64,000 bases of DNA, from positions 8,161 through 72,160 of the forward strand of contig CBFHAI010000021.1 in assembly GCA_965653565.1 (NCBI GenBank). Reading direction: 5' to 3'. The notes under the pieces were generated by a model. That model saw nothing but the letters and a program-made list of their open reading frames with translations, had not been told where the DNA came from and did no database searches. Shown one piece after another: positions 27,420-35,209 of the stretch. The translations under genes were made by a program, and so were the position numbers. The first letter of the stretch is position 1. Every line of letters begins with the position of its first letter. This DNA comes from JALCLA01 sp965653565. GTDB taxonomy: Bacteria > Pseudomonadota > Gammaproteobacteria > Xanthomonadales > Xanthomonadaceae.

Positions 27420-27725
27420 CTACTCGGCCGGATCGGCGTTCGCTTCGAAATCGGTGACCTCGGCGAGCGTGAGCAGGCCGTTGTCGTCGACGTCGACGGC
27501 ATCGAAGTTGCGACGCCAGACGTGGTCGCCGGTCATTTCGTTTTCGTCGACGTTGCCGTCGTTATCCGTGTCCTGCGCTTCGAATCTCGCGCGGACATCC
27601 GACTCGCCGGTGCCTTTTTTATCGTGCGAGGCGCGCTCGGCGCCGGCAGGTTCGTGCGCGACGGACGATTGCACCGCACCGATGGCGAGCGGGACGGAAA
27701 CGGCCAATGCTGTGGTGAGTTTCAT
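27420..27725 (-). CDS. exported EF-hand protein
   Basis: A 101-residue protein with a signal peptide (residues 1-23, SSVAH). Two EF-hand loops follow: DTDNDGNVDENE (about 52-63) and DVDDNGLLTLAE (about 78-89). Each has Asp at positions 1, 3 and 5, Gly at 6 and an acidic residue at 12, so Ca2+ binding is likely. The role is unknown. The start at 27725 has GGAGA upstream. It converges on the oxidoreductase gene with 43 bases between. A second small EF-hand protein lies at 41521. Confidence 0.8.
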   Translation of the reverse strand: MKLTTALAVSVPLAIGAVQSSVAHEPAGAERASHDKKGTGESDVRARFEAQDTDNDGNVDENEMTGDHVWRRNFDAVDVDDNGLLTLAEVTDFEANADPAE

Positions 27726-27953
27726 AAGAATCTCCAGGCGGATTGCAGTTGCGACGGTTCGGCTTGCTGGACGATCTTCTGCAAAGCCGGCGGCGCGTTG
27801 CATCACGTTGCAACGGTGCCTTTGAACCGTACGTTAGCCAGCCGCACCGGCGCGGCGACCTCGACGTTGCCCGATGCAAAGCTCATCTGATGACGGAACG
27901 TTTGCTTCGGGCCGCTGTCGCTAGAGTCCGGTTCCCCGCCAACAGACGCACGC

Positions 27954-28430
27954 ATGCAAAGCCCCGAAGCCTTCCACGTCAGAATCCTCGAAGCGGACGA
28001 CATCGGTGCGATGCGTTGCGTGCTCGCGATGTTCGGCGAAGCTTTCGACGATGTTCCGACCTACACCGCGCAACAGCCCGACGACGACTATCTGGCGGGA
28101 TTGCTCGCCAGGGATACGTTCGTCGCCGTGGCCGCTTTTCGCGGCACGAGTGTCGTCGGCGGTATCGCAGCCTATGTGCTGCCCAAGTTCGAGCAGGCCC
28201 GCACCGAGATGTATATCTACGACCTGGCAGTGGATGCGGCCTGCCGGCGTCAGGGCATCGCTACCGCCATGATCGAGGAACTGAAGGCGTTTGCTGCCGC
28301 CCGCTGCATCTACGTGATCTTCGTGCAGGCCGACTACGGCGACGACGCGGCGATCGCGCTGTACGAGAAGATGGGCCTGCGCGAAGACGTGCTGCACTTC
28401 GATATCGTTCCATCCGGCTCCGTCGCCTGA
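27954..28430 (+). CDS. AAC(3)-I-like aminoglycoside 3-N-acetyltransferase (GNAT fold)
   Basis: A 158-residue GNAT protein that closely resembles the AAC(3)-I aminoglycoside acetyltransferases: CVLAMFGEAFDDVPTYTAQQ, DYLAGLLARDTFVAVAAF, AAYVLPKFEQARTEMYIYDL, the acetyl-CoA pyrophosphate loop RRQGIATA, then VQADYGDDAAIALYEKMGLR and HFDIVPS. AAC(3)-I enzymes modify gentamicin, fortimicin and sisomicin. Whether this chromosomal copy confers resistance is unknown. No integron, transposase or attC-like site flanks it and its composition matches the neighbours, so it may be intrinsic rather than recently acquired. Confidence 0.85.
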   Translation: MQSPEAFHVRILEADDIGAMRCVLAMFGEAFDDVPTYTAQQPDDDYLAGLLARDTFVAVAAFRGTSVVGGIAAYVLPKFEQARTEMYIYDLAVDAACRRQGIATAMIEELKAFAAARCIYVIFVQADYGDDAAIALYEKMGLREDVLHFDIVPSGSVA

Positions 28431-28453
28431 CCCGTCACCGGCGGGCTCCGGTC

Positions 28454-28867
28454 ATGCGGGCAACGTCTTGTTACAGCGAGCCATTTTCTGGGCTCTGCGC
28501 TTCCGCCGGAAAGGCGCAGACGTGCAAGGGAGAGGAATTGGTGGAGCAGGCGTACGACGTCGGCGAAATTCGTGTCGTCGGCGCCTACCAGGACGGCAGC
28601 GGCCGCAAAGTGATCGGGCTGGTGCTGAATGCGTCGCTCAACACCTGCGACGGGCCGCCCGACGATGCCTGGCTGCCGCACTGGTTCAGTGTTTCGGCCG
28701 ACACCGCTTTCATCGGTCGCGAACTGGAGCTGGTGGAAGTCGCCGACTTCGACGGCAATGGAAAATCGGAGCTGCTGTTCTGGTCCAGCGGCTACAACAA
28801 CGATGGCTACGTGCTGCTGGACGACACCTTGAAGCATCGCGCCGAAGTGCTTTGGAGCTACCACTGA
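28454..28867 (+). CDS. protein of unknown function with FG-GAP-like C-terminus
   Basis: A 137-residue protein. I recognise no domain for most of it. The end has VADFDGNGKSELLFWSSGYN, resembling a single FG-GAP/calcium-binding beta-propeller blade. The cysteines at residues 6, 15 and 24 and the SLNTCDGPPDDAW segment are conserved-looking. There is no signal peptide and the N-terminus is abrupt, so it may be the 3' part of a longer exported protein that lost its beginning. It starts 23 bases after the acetyltransferase stop. Confidence 0.5.
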   Translation: MRATSCYSEPFSGLCASAGKAQTCKGEELVEQAYDVGEIRVVGAYQDGSGRKVIGLVLNASLNTCDGPPDDAWLPHWFSVSADTAFIGRELELVEVADFDGNGKSELLFWSSGYNNDGYVLLDDTLKHRAEVLWSYH

Positions 28868-29022
28868 GCGGCGGCGCTGCGGCCGCATGATCTCGTAGCG
28901 AACCAAGCCACGCTCGGCAATCGATCGATCAATTGTTGTGTATCGCTCTTGCGGGCGAGCAGTGGGTCGCTCGTCGGCCCCGGAGACGATATCGGCAAAA
29001 GCGAATCTCGTCCGCCTTCGGG

Positions 29023-29046
29023 CTGCGTCGCCGGCTGGCGACGCAG
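29023..29046 (-). terminator. terminator-like hairpin after amtB
   Basis: CTGCGTCGCC and GGCGACGCAG form a perfect 10-bp stem around a GGCT loop, 24 bases beyond the amtB stop. No T-run follows. Confidence 0.5.
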
Positions 29047-29069
29047 TCCGACAGAGATGCGTGCTTCGG

Positions 29070-30464
29070 CTACGCCTCGTACGCCGACTCTCCATGCGAA
29101 GTGATATCCAGGCCTTCGCGCTCATGCTCTTCGACCACGCGCAACCCCACCGTGAACTTCACGATGGTCAGCGCGATCGCAGCAACGGCGCCCGATAGCG
29201 CGACGGTTATCAGCACGCCCTGCAGCTGGATCCACACCTGCGATGCGATCGAGTATTCGACCAGCGCGGTTTCGGTGACGTAGTCCCAGAGGCCGGCGCC
29301 GCGGAGCGATGGTGCGGCGAAGACGCCGGTGAGCAGCGCGCCGACGATGCCGCCGACGCCGTGCACGCCGAACACATCGAGGGCGTCGTCGGCGCGCAGC
29401 AGGCGCTTCAATCCGCTCACGCCCCACAGGCAGACGACGCCGGCGATCGCGCCGATGGCGAGCGCGCCGCAGATGCCGACGAAGCCGGCGGCGGGCGTGA
29501 TCGCGACGAGCCCGGCGACGGCGCCCGAGGCCGCGCCCAGCATCGATGGTTTGCCTTTGAACACCCATTCGGCAGCCGTCCATCCCAATACCGCGGCCGC
29601 GGTCGCGAGGAAGGTGTTGACGAAGGCGGTGGCGGCGACGGCGTTGGCTTCCAGTGCGGAGCCTGCGTTGAAGCCGAACCAGCCGACCCACAGGATGCTC
29701 GCGCCGACCATCGTTTGCGTGAGGTTGTGCGGACGCATCGCTTCGCGGCCGTAGCCGACGCGTTTGCCGACGAAGTACGCGGCCACGAGGCCGGCGACGG
29801 CGGCGTTGATGTGCACCACGGTGCCGCCGGCGAAATCCAAAGCACCCAGCGCGAATAGATAGCCCGATTGCGCGAGCACGCCGGGCACCGCGTCGGCGCT
29901 GGTGTAGGCATCCGGCCCGGGGAAGAACCACACCATATGCGCCATCGGCGTGTAGGCGAAGGTGAACCACAACACCGTGAACAACAACGCGCCGGAAAAT
30001 TTGATGCGCTCGGCGAACGAGCCGACGATCAGTGCGCAGGTGATGCAGGCGAACGCACCCTGGAACACGAAGAACACCAGTTCGGGAATGTAGACGCCTT
30101 TGGTGAAGGTCGCGCCCAGTGCGGTGGCGGTGAGGCCGGCGCCCCACAATCGATCCCAGCCGCCGATGAAGGCGTTGCCGCTGGTGAAGGCGAGGCTGTA
30201 GCCGTACAGCGCCCACAGCACCGCGACCAGCGAGAACACGAGCAGGCATTGCATCAGTACCGACAGCACATTCTTGCTGCGTACCAGGCCGCCGTAGAAC
30301 AGCGCCAGGCCGGGCAGCGTCATGAAGATCACGAGCGCGGCGCAGGTGAGAATCCACGCGACGTCGCCTTTGTTCGGCGCGGGCGGTGCGTCCTGGGCGT
30401 AGCCGAGCGCGGGCAAGGCGAGCAGCGCGAGCGCGGACAGAACGGTTGCGGTTTTGCGTGTCAT
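29070..30464 (-). CDS. amtB: ammonium transporter
   Basis: A 464-residue inner-membrane channel for ammonium. It has an N-terminal signal sequence (ALALLALPALGYAQ), as in E. coli AmtB, then about eleven membrane helices. The paired pore histidines are visible in the family contexts TVVHINAAVAGLV and FGVHGVGGIVGALLTGVFA. WFFPGPDAYT, PMAHMVWF and the conserved GWFGFNAGSAL segment confirm the family. It follows glnK by 24 bases; GlnK closes AmtB when nitrogen is plentiful, and the genes are normally co-transcribed. Confidence 0.97.
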   Translation of the reverse strand: MTRKTATVLSALALLALPALGYAQDAPPAPNKGDVAWILTCAALVIFMTLPGLALFYGGLVRSKNVLSVLMQCLLVFSLVAVLWALYGYSLAFTSGNAFIGGWDRLWGAGLTATALGATFTKGVYIPELVFFVFQGAFACITCALIVGSFAERIKFSGALLFTVLWFTFAYTPMAHMVWFFPGPDAYTSADAVPGVLAQSGYLFALGALDFAGGTVVHINAAVAGLVAAYFVGKRVGYGREAMRPHNLTQTMVGASILWVGWFGFNAGSALEANAVAATAFVNTFLATAAAVLGWTAAEWVFKGKPSMLGAASGAVAGLVAITPAAGFVGICGALAIGAIAGVVCLWGVSGLKRLLRADDALDVFGVHGVGGIVGALLTGVFAAPSLRGAGLWDYVTETALVEYSIASQVWIQLQGVLITVALSGAVAAIALTIVKFTVGLRVVEEHEREGLDITSHGESAYEA

Positions 30465-30488
30465 GGGAAGCTCCTCGATTCGTTCGCG

Positions 30489-30827
30489 TCAGATCGCGTC
30501 GTCGCCGATTTCACCGGTGCGGATGCGCACCACCTGGTCGAGCGGCGAGACGAAGATCTTCCCGTCGCCCACTTTGCCGGTGCGCGCGGCCTGCACCACC
30601 GCTTCGACGGCGTGATCGACCAGCGCGTCGGGCACCGCGGCTTCCACTTTGATTTTCGGCAGGAAGTCGACGACGTATTCGGCACCGCGATACAACTCGG
30701 TGTGGCCTTTCTGGCGGCCGAAGCCTTTCACTTCCGTCACGGTGATGCCCGACACGCCCGCCTGGGTGAGCGCTTCGCGCACCTCGTCGAGCTTGAACGA
30801 GCGGATGATCGCGGTGATCAGTTTCAT
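30489..30827 (-). CDS. glnK: PII nitrogen regulatory protein GlnK
   Basis: A 112-residue PII protein. It contains the T-loop with the uridylylation tyrosine Y51 (HTELYRGAEYVVDFLPK) and both PROSITE-type signatures, including GDGKIFVSPLDQVVRIRTGE at the C-terminus. It senses 2-oxoglutarate, ATP/ADP and glutamine status. It lies between torF and amtB in one direction, which makes it the AmtB partner rather than a general GlnB. AGGAGGCG-like sequence lies before the start. Confidence 0.96.
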   Translation of the reverse strand: MKLITAIIRSFKLDEVREALTQAGVSGITVTEVKGFGRQKGHTELYRGAEYVVDFLPKIKVEAAVPDALVDHAVEAVVQAARTGKVGDGKIFVSPLDQVVRIRTGEIGDDAI

Positions 30828-30893
30828 GGAACGCCTCCTGGGTGCGCGGGTGCGGAAAGGAGCGCGCGATGGCGACGCCAGCGCGCCTCCAGG

Positions 30894-31634
30894 TCAAAAC
30901 GCCTTGGTGAACGTCAGCGTCGCCGTGGCGTCGCCGATGTAGTTGCCGAAAGGATTCGTGTAGAGCGCTTCCTCGGTGTCGGTGTCGAGGTAGGCGAACG
31001 CGAGCGAGTAGCCGTTGGCGAAGCCTTTGGTGACGCCGACTTTCCAGTCGATGTATTCGTAGGCTTCGTTGTCTTCGATCCACTGCTGGCCGGCGTGCAG
31101 GTTCAGCGTCCAGCTGTCGGCGAAGCCCCAGTTGGCGGCCAGGTCGAGATAGCCGCTGCCATCCGAGTCGGCGTAGCCGAACAGATCGGTGATGGCGTAG
31201 GAATATTTCGCGGTGAAAATGCCGACGGTGACGGCGCCGTAGATTTCGGCGGTGTCGGCCGAGTTGAAGCCGGACGGAAAATCGCCCGGATACCCGTAGT
31301 AGATCGCGCCGACATCGAACGTCGCCGCCTCGCCCAGCGTGCCGCGGTAACCACCGTAGGCGTCGATTTCGACGCTGCTCGAAATGCCCGCGCCGGCCGC
31401 GGAAAGATCCGACAGCCAGCTGATGTTGCTGCCCCAGGTGCCGACGTAGAAACCGCTGTCGGACACGCCCTCGATGCCGGCCTGCAAGGCCGGATCCCCA
31501 TTGGTCTGCGATACACCGCGAAACACATAGTCGGTCGTCAGTGCCGCCGTGCCGGAAACTCCCGCATCGGCCATTCCGCTGAGCACCAGTCCCGAAACCA
31601 GAACACCCGCACAAGCGATGGATCGCGATGACAT
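30894..31634 (-). CDS. TorF-family putative outer-membrane porin
   Basis: A 246-residue exported beta-barrel. Residues 1-24 form a signal peptide (GMADA). Alternating aromatic beta strands follow: LTTDYVFRGVSQTNGDPALQ is the family's conserved first segment, and the protein ends in phenylalanine (LTFTKAF), as outer-membrane proteins do. The family (TIGR02001/TorF) is commonly found next to glnK-amtB. Here it is the first gene of the apparent torF-glnK-amtB operon (66 bases before glnK), suggesting a role in ammonium or small nitrogen compound entry across the outer membrane (inference). Confidence 0.88.
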   Translation of the reverse strand: MSSRSIACAGVLVSGLVLSGMADAGVSGTAALTTDYVFRGVSQTNGDPALQAGIEGVSDSGFYVGTWGSNISWLSDLSAAGAGISSSVEIDAYGGYRGTLGEAATFDVGAIYYGYPGDFPSGFNSADTAEIYGAVTVGIFTAKYSYAITDLFGYADSDGSGYLDLAANWGFADSWTLNLHAGQQWIEDNEAYEYIDWKVGVTKGFANGYSLAFAYLDTDTEEALYTNPFGNYIGDATATLTFTKAF

Positions 31635-31935
31635 GACAGGCTCCTCAAGATCGTTGAAGGGCCCTCCCCGATGCGGTCGCGTTCTTATTGGTGGCGCGGT
31701 AATCGAAAGCAGCGCGACCGCGCGGGTGCTTTCGTTGGCGGGATGGTCTTTCCCGCCGGTTCTTTACTCGTTCGATTTGTTGAAGAACTTGGTAGAAAGG
31801 GATTAGGGATTAGTAGTTAGGGCGCTCTGATCGAGCGTTGGGGCGAACTCAAAGGTTGATAAGTTCGCCCTCGCCACTCGTCCCTGATCCCTGCTCCATC
31901 ACAGCCGGAAGCCTCCCCGCTCCCGAGCCGCACCA
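31635..31935. other. 301-bp intergenic region upstream of torF
   Basis: It contains the leader of the torF-glnK-amtB operon, with GAGGAGCC-type ribosome-binding sequence just before torF. The sequence around 31680-31820 is less GC-rich than the surroundings. I searched for a sigma-54 promoter like that of glnA and did not find one. No gene or repeat is seen. Confidence 0.5.
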
Positions 31936-33345
31936 TCAAATCCCGTAGTACATCGAATATTCGAGCGGATGCGTCGCCGCGCGGAACTTCGTGACTTCCT
32001 GCATCTTCAGCGCGATGTAGCCGTCGATGAAGTCGTCGCTCATCACGCCGCCGGCCTTGAGGAACTCGCGATCCTTGTCGAGCGCTTCGAGCGCCTGGTC
32101 GAGCGAGTGGCAGACGGTCGGGATGTTCTTCTCTTCTTCCGGCGGCAGGTCGTACAGATCCTTGTCGGCCGGTGCGCCCGGGTCGATCTTGTTCTTGATG
32201 CCGTCCAGGCCCGCCATCAGCAGCGCGGTGAAGGCCAGGTAGCCGGTGTTGACCGGATCCGGGAAGCGGATTTCGATGCGGCGCGCCTTCGGGTTCGAGA
32301 CCCACGGAATGCGGCACGAAGCCGAACGATTGCGCGCCGAATACGCCAGCATCACCGGCGCTTCATAGCCGGGGACCAGGCGCTTGTACGAGTTCGTCGT
32401 CGAGTTGGTGAAGGCGTTGATCGCGCGCGCATGCTTGAAGATGCCGCCGATGTACCACAGCGCCAGCTGCGACAGGCCGCCGTAGCTTTCGCCGGCGAAC
32501 AGATTCTGTCCGCCCTTCGACAGCGACTGGTGCACGTGCATGCCGCTGCCGTTGTCGCCAACGAGCGGCTTGGGCATGAAGGTGGCGGTCTTGCCGTTGC
32601 GGTGCGCGACGTTCTTGACGATGTATTTGAGCGTCAGCAGTTCGTCGGCCTTGTGCACCAGCGTGTTGAACTTGGTGCCGATTTCGCACTGGCCGGCATT
32701 CGCCACTTCGTGGTGATGCACTTCGACTTCGATGCCGGCGGCTTCGAGCTGCTTCACCATCTCGGCGCGGATGTCCTGCAGCGTGTCGGTGGGCGCCACC
32801 GGGAAATAGCCGCCCTTCAGACCGGGGCGATAGCCGGTGTTGCCCGATTCGTACGATTTCGCCGAATTCCAGTGCGCTTCCTCGGAATCGACTTCGAAGA
32901 AGGTGTGGCCCATGTCGGTGCCCCAGCGCACCGAATCGAACACGAAGAATTCCGGTTCCGGACCGAAGAACGCCAGGTCCGCCACGCCGCTGGCTTTGAC
33001 GAAAGCTTCAGCGCGGCGCGCAACCGAACGCGGGCAGCGGCTATAGGCCTGCATCGTCGCCGGCTCGAGCACGTCGCACGACAGGATCAGCGTCGGATCG
33101 GCGGTGAACGGATCGATCACCGCGGTGGCCGGATCGGGCAGCAGCACCATGTCGGATTCGTTGATGCCTTTCCAGCCGGCGATCGAGGAGCCGTCGAACA
33201 TCTTGCCGTCCTCGAACAGCGACGGATCGACCACGCGCACCGGGAAAGTGACGTGATGCTGCTTGCCGAGCATGTCGGCGAAGCGCAGGTCGACGAATTC
33301 GATGTTGTGGTCCTTGATCAGCTTCTGCACGTGCTCGTACGACAT
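31936..33345 (-). CDS. glnA: glutamine synthetase type I
   Basis: A 469-residue enzyme, the same length as E. coli GlnA. It makes glutamine from glutamate, ammonium and ATP. Motifs in order: DLRFADMLGKQHHVTFP, MFDGSSIAGWKGI, the ATP-binding region, PKPLVGDNGSGMHVHQSL, and the adenylylation site Y398 in KDLYDLPPEE, so it should be controlled by GlnE. The ATG at 33345 has CGGAGTG upstream and lies 36 bases from a sigma-54 promoter. It is divergent from puuE. Confidence 0.97.
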   Translation of the reverse strand: MSYEHVQKLIKDHNIEFVDLRFADMLGKQHHVTFPVRVVDPSLFEDGKMFDGSSIAGWKGINESDMVLLPDPATAVIDPFTADPTLILSCDVLEPATMQAYSRCPRSVARRAEAFVKASGVADLAFFGPEPEFFVFDSVRWGTDMGHTFFEVDSEEAHWNSAKSYESGNTGYRPGLKGGYFPVAPTDTLQDIRAEMVKQLEAAGIEVEVHHHEVANAGQCEIGTKFNTLVHKADELLTLKYIVKNVAHRNGKTATFMPKPLVGDNGSGMHVHQSLSKGGQNLFAGESYGGLSQLALWYIGGIFKHARAINAFTNSTTNSYKRLVPGYEAPVMLAYSARNRSASCRIPWVSNPKARRIEIRFPDPVNTGYLAFTALLMAGLDGIKNKIDPGAPADKDLYDLPPEEEKNIPTVCHSLDQALEALDKDREFLKAGGVMSDDFIDGYIALKMQEVTKFRAATHPLEYSMYYGI

Positions 33346-33380
33346 CGGACACTCCGGTGGGTAAAGGTTGGCGGGCATTC

Positions 33381-33396
33381 AGCAAGCGCCGTGCCA
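33381..33396 (-). promoter_or_regulatory. sigma-54 promoter of glnA
   Basis: On the minus strand the sequence TGGCACGGCGCTTGCT matches the sigma-54 -24/-12 consensus (TGGCACG-N4-TTGCT) at every conserved position. Transcription would start about 33371, giving a leader of roughly 25 bases that holds the ribosome-binding site. Requires an enhancer-binding protein; see 33458-33472. Confidence 0.88.
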
Positions 33397-33457
33397 GCCG
33401 GTTTCGGCTGCAACTTGTTGATTGTCGCGGCCGGTTGGGATCGGCGACCGCGTGATC

Positions 33458-33472
33458 GCACCAACTTGGTGC
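33458..33472. promoter_or_regulatory. NtrC-like enhancer binding site
   Basis: GCACCAACTTGGTGC is a 15-base palindrome matching the enterobacterial NtrC consensus (GCACCA-N3-TGGTGC). It lies about 90 bases upstream of the predicted glnA start, the usual distance for an enhancer, and about 80 bases upstream of the divergent puuE gene. Confidence 0.8.
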
Positions 33473-33553
33473 AAGCGCTTGTGCGTTGCACCATCCGCGC
33501 TCAGCGTCGCGGGCGGATTCCGGTGGCGGCGCCGGTGCGGCGATACTTCGGCC

Positions 33554-34489
33554 ATGACTTCGACTTCCGATTACCCGCGCGACCTCACCGGCTACGGCCG
33601 CCACCCGCCGCAGGCGCAGTGGCCCGGCGACGCGCGCATCGCGCTGCAGTTCGTGCTCAATATCGAGGAAGGCGGCGAGAACTGCGTGCTGCACGGCGAT
33701 GCGGGCAGCGAACAATTCCTCTCGGAAATCGTCGGCGCGGCGAGTTATCCGGCGCGCCATCTGAGCATGGAGTCGATCTACGAATACGGCTCGCGCGTGG
33801 GCTCATGGCGCCTGTTGCGCGAGTTCGAGAAACGCGGCCTGCCGCTCACCGTGTTCGGCGTCGCAATGGCGATGCAGCGCACGCCGGAGCTGACGCAGGC
33901 CTGCGTCGAACTCGGGCACGAGATCGCATCGCACGGCTGGCGCTGGATCCACTATCAGAACGTCGACATCGACACCGAGCGCGAACATATGCGGCGCGCG
34001 GTCGAAATCCACACGCAACTCACCGGTGCGCCGCCGCTGGGCTGGTACACCGGCCGCGACAGCCCCAACACGCGCCGACTCGTCGTCGAGCACGGTGGTT
34101 TCGAATACGACGCCGATTATTACGGCGACGAGCTACCGTTCTGGATGCAGGTCGACACCGGCGACGGCACCCGCAAGCCGCATCTGGTGGTGCCCTACAC
34201 GCTCGACACCAACGACATGCGCTTCGCCACCCCGCAAGGCTTCAACACCGGCCAGCATTTCTTCGACTACCTGCGCGACAGCTTCGATGTGCTGTATGCG
34301 GAAGGCGCGGAAACACCGAAGATGATGTCGATCGGCATGCATGGTCGATTGCTCGGCCGGCCGGGGCGATTCAGCGGGCTGCAGCGGTTTCTCGACTACG
34401 TTGCGAAACACGATCGAGTATGGGTAGCGCGGCGGATCGATGTTGCTCGGCATTGGAAGGAACAATTTCCGTATCGGGACAAGAGCTAA
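33554..34489 (+). CDS. puuE: allantoinase, polysaccharide deacetylase-fold (PuuE)
   Basis: A 311-residue metal-independent allantoinase that opens allantoin to allantoate. Signature segments are YPRDLTGYGRHPPQAQWPGDARIALQFV (first part YGRHPPQAQWPGDARIA), the PuuE motif GHEIASHGWRW, and GWYTGRDSPNTRRLVVEHGG. This family replaces the amidohydrolase AllB in many pseudomonads and xanthomonads. I chose the ATG at 33554 because upstream sequence is regulatory. It is the first gene of a rightward purine-degradation run and shares its upstream region with glnA. Confidence 0.93.
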   Translation: MTSTSDYPRDLTGYGRHPPQAQWPGDARIALQFVLNIEEGGENCVLHGDAGSEQFLSEIVGAASYPARHLSMESIYEYGSRVGSWRLLREFEKRGLPLTVFGVAMAMQRTPELTQACVELGHEIASHGWRWIHYQNVDIDTEREHMRRAVEIHTQLTGAPPLGWYTGRDSPNTRRLVVEHGGFEYDADYYGDELPFWMQVDTGDGTRKPHLVVPYTLDTNDMRFATPQGFNTGQHFFDYLRDSFDVLYAEGAETPKMMSIGMHGRLLGRPGRFSGLQRFLDYVAKHDRVWVARRIDVARHWKEQFPYRDKS

Positions 34490-34493
34490 AGAA

Positions 34494-34637
34494 GGACGCA
34501 AAGGACACAAAGGGAAGAGAAAGGACGCAAAGGACGAAGCAACCGCTGACTAAAACGCTTGGCCTTGTATTTTTTCTCATTACCTTTCTTTTTTCTTTCT
34601 TTGCGTCCTTTCTCTTCCCTTTGTGTCCTTTGCGTCC
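34494..34637. repeat. long perfect inverted repeat between puuE and uraD
   Basis: A 39-base arm (34494-34532) of GGACGCAAAGGACACAAAGG and onward is repeated as its exact complement at 34599-34637, across a 66-base AT-rich spacer containing T-runs. The arms are themselves made of repeated GGACGCAAAG units. A related single arm lies at 7893-7947. It would form a very stable stem in RNA or DNA, and separates puuE from uraD. Confidence 0.9.
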
Positions 34638-34678
34638 CGCTTCTTCGTCCCCAAACTCGCCACGCACCACAGCAGCCC

Positions 34679-35185
34679 ATGACCCTAGACAGCCTCAACA
34701 CCTTCGATCGCACCGTCTTCGTCGCCGCCCTCGGCGGTGTGTTCGAGCACTCGCCGTGGGTGGCCGAGCGGGTCTACGAGCAGGCGCCATTCGCTAGCGT
34801 GGAAGCGTTGCATGCGGCGATGGTGGCGGCGGTGGATGACGCGTCGCCGGCCGAGCAACTGGCGTTGATTCGCGCGCATCCGCAGCTGGCCGGGCGGGCG
34901 GCGATCCGCGGTGAGCTCACCGAGGCTTCCACGCGCGAGCAGCGCGGGGCGGGGCTCGATCAGTGCACGCCGGAGGAATTCGCGCGGCTGACCGAACTCA
35001 ACGCGGCCTACGAGTCGAAATTCGGCTTTCCCTTCATCATCGCGGTGCGCGGCCACACCCGCGGGTCGATCATCGATGCGATGCAGCAGCGCCTCACCAA
35101 CGACCCGCTGGCCGAGCATGCCGAGGCGCTGCGGCAGATCGCGCGCATCGCTTCGCTGCGGCTTGGCGATATGATCTCGGGCTGA
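34679..35185 (+). CDS. uraD: OHCU decarboxylase
   Basis: A 168-residue enzyme converting 2-oxo-4-hydroxy-4-carboxy-5-ureidoimidazoline to (S)-allantoin. The conserved helical fold includes the catalytic-His motif LIRAHPQLAGRAA, followed by LTEASTREQRGAGLDQCTPE, LNAAYESKFGFPFIIAVRGH and NDPLAEHAEALRQIARIASLRL. The start ATG at 34679 is right after the inverted-repeat region. It works after UraH (39796) and PuuD (38382), whose genes lie on the opposite strand further right. Confidence 0.93.
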   Translation: MTLDSLNTFDRTVFVAALGGVFEHSPWVAERVYEQAPFASVEALHAAMVAAVDDASPAEQLALIRAHPQLAGRAAIRGELTEASTREQRGAGLDQCTPEEFARLTELNAAYESKFGFPFIIAVRGHTRGSIIDAMQQRLTNDPLAEHAEALRQIARIASLRLGDMISG

Positions 35186-35209
35186 TCCCACGCCGACCCA
35201 GGAAGTCCG

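Noticed and set aside
27726..27953. Integron or transposon context for the AAC(3)-I-like gene
   Set aside because: No attC-like repeat, integrase or inverted repeat flanks the gene.
31635..31935. Sigma-54 promoter for torF-glnK-amtB
   Set aside because: No TGGCAC-N5-TTGC match on the needed strand.
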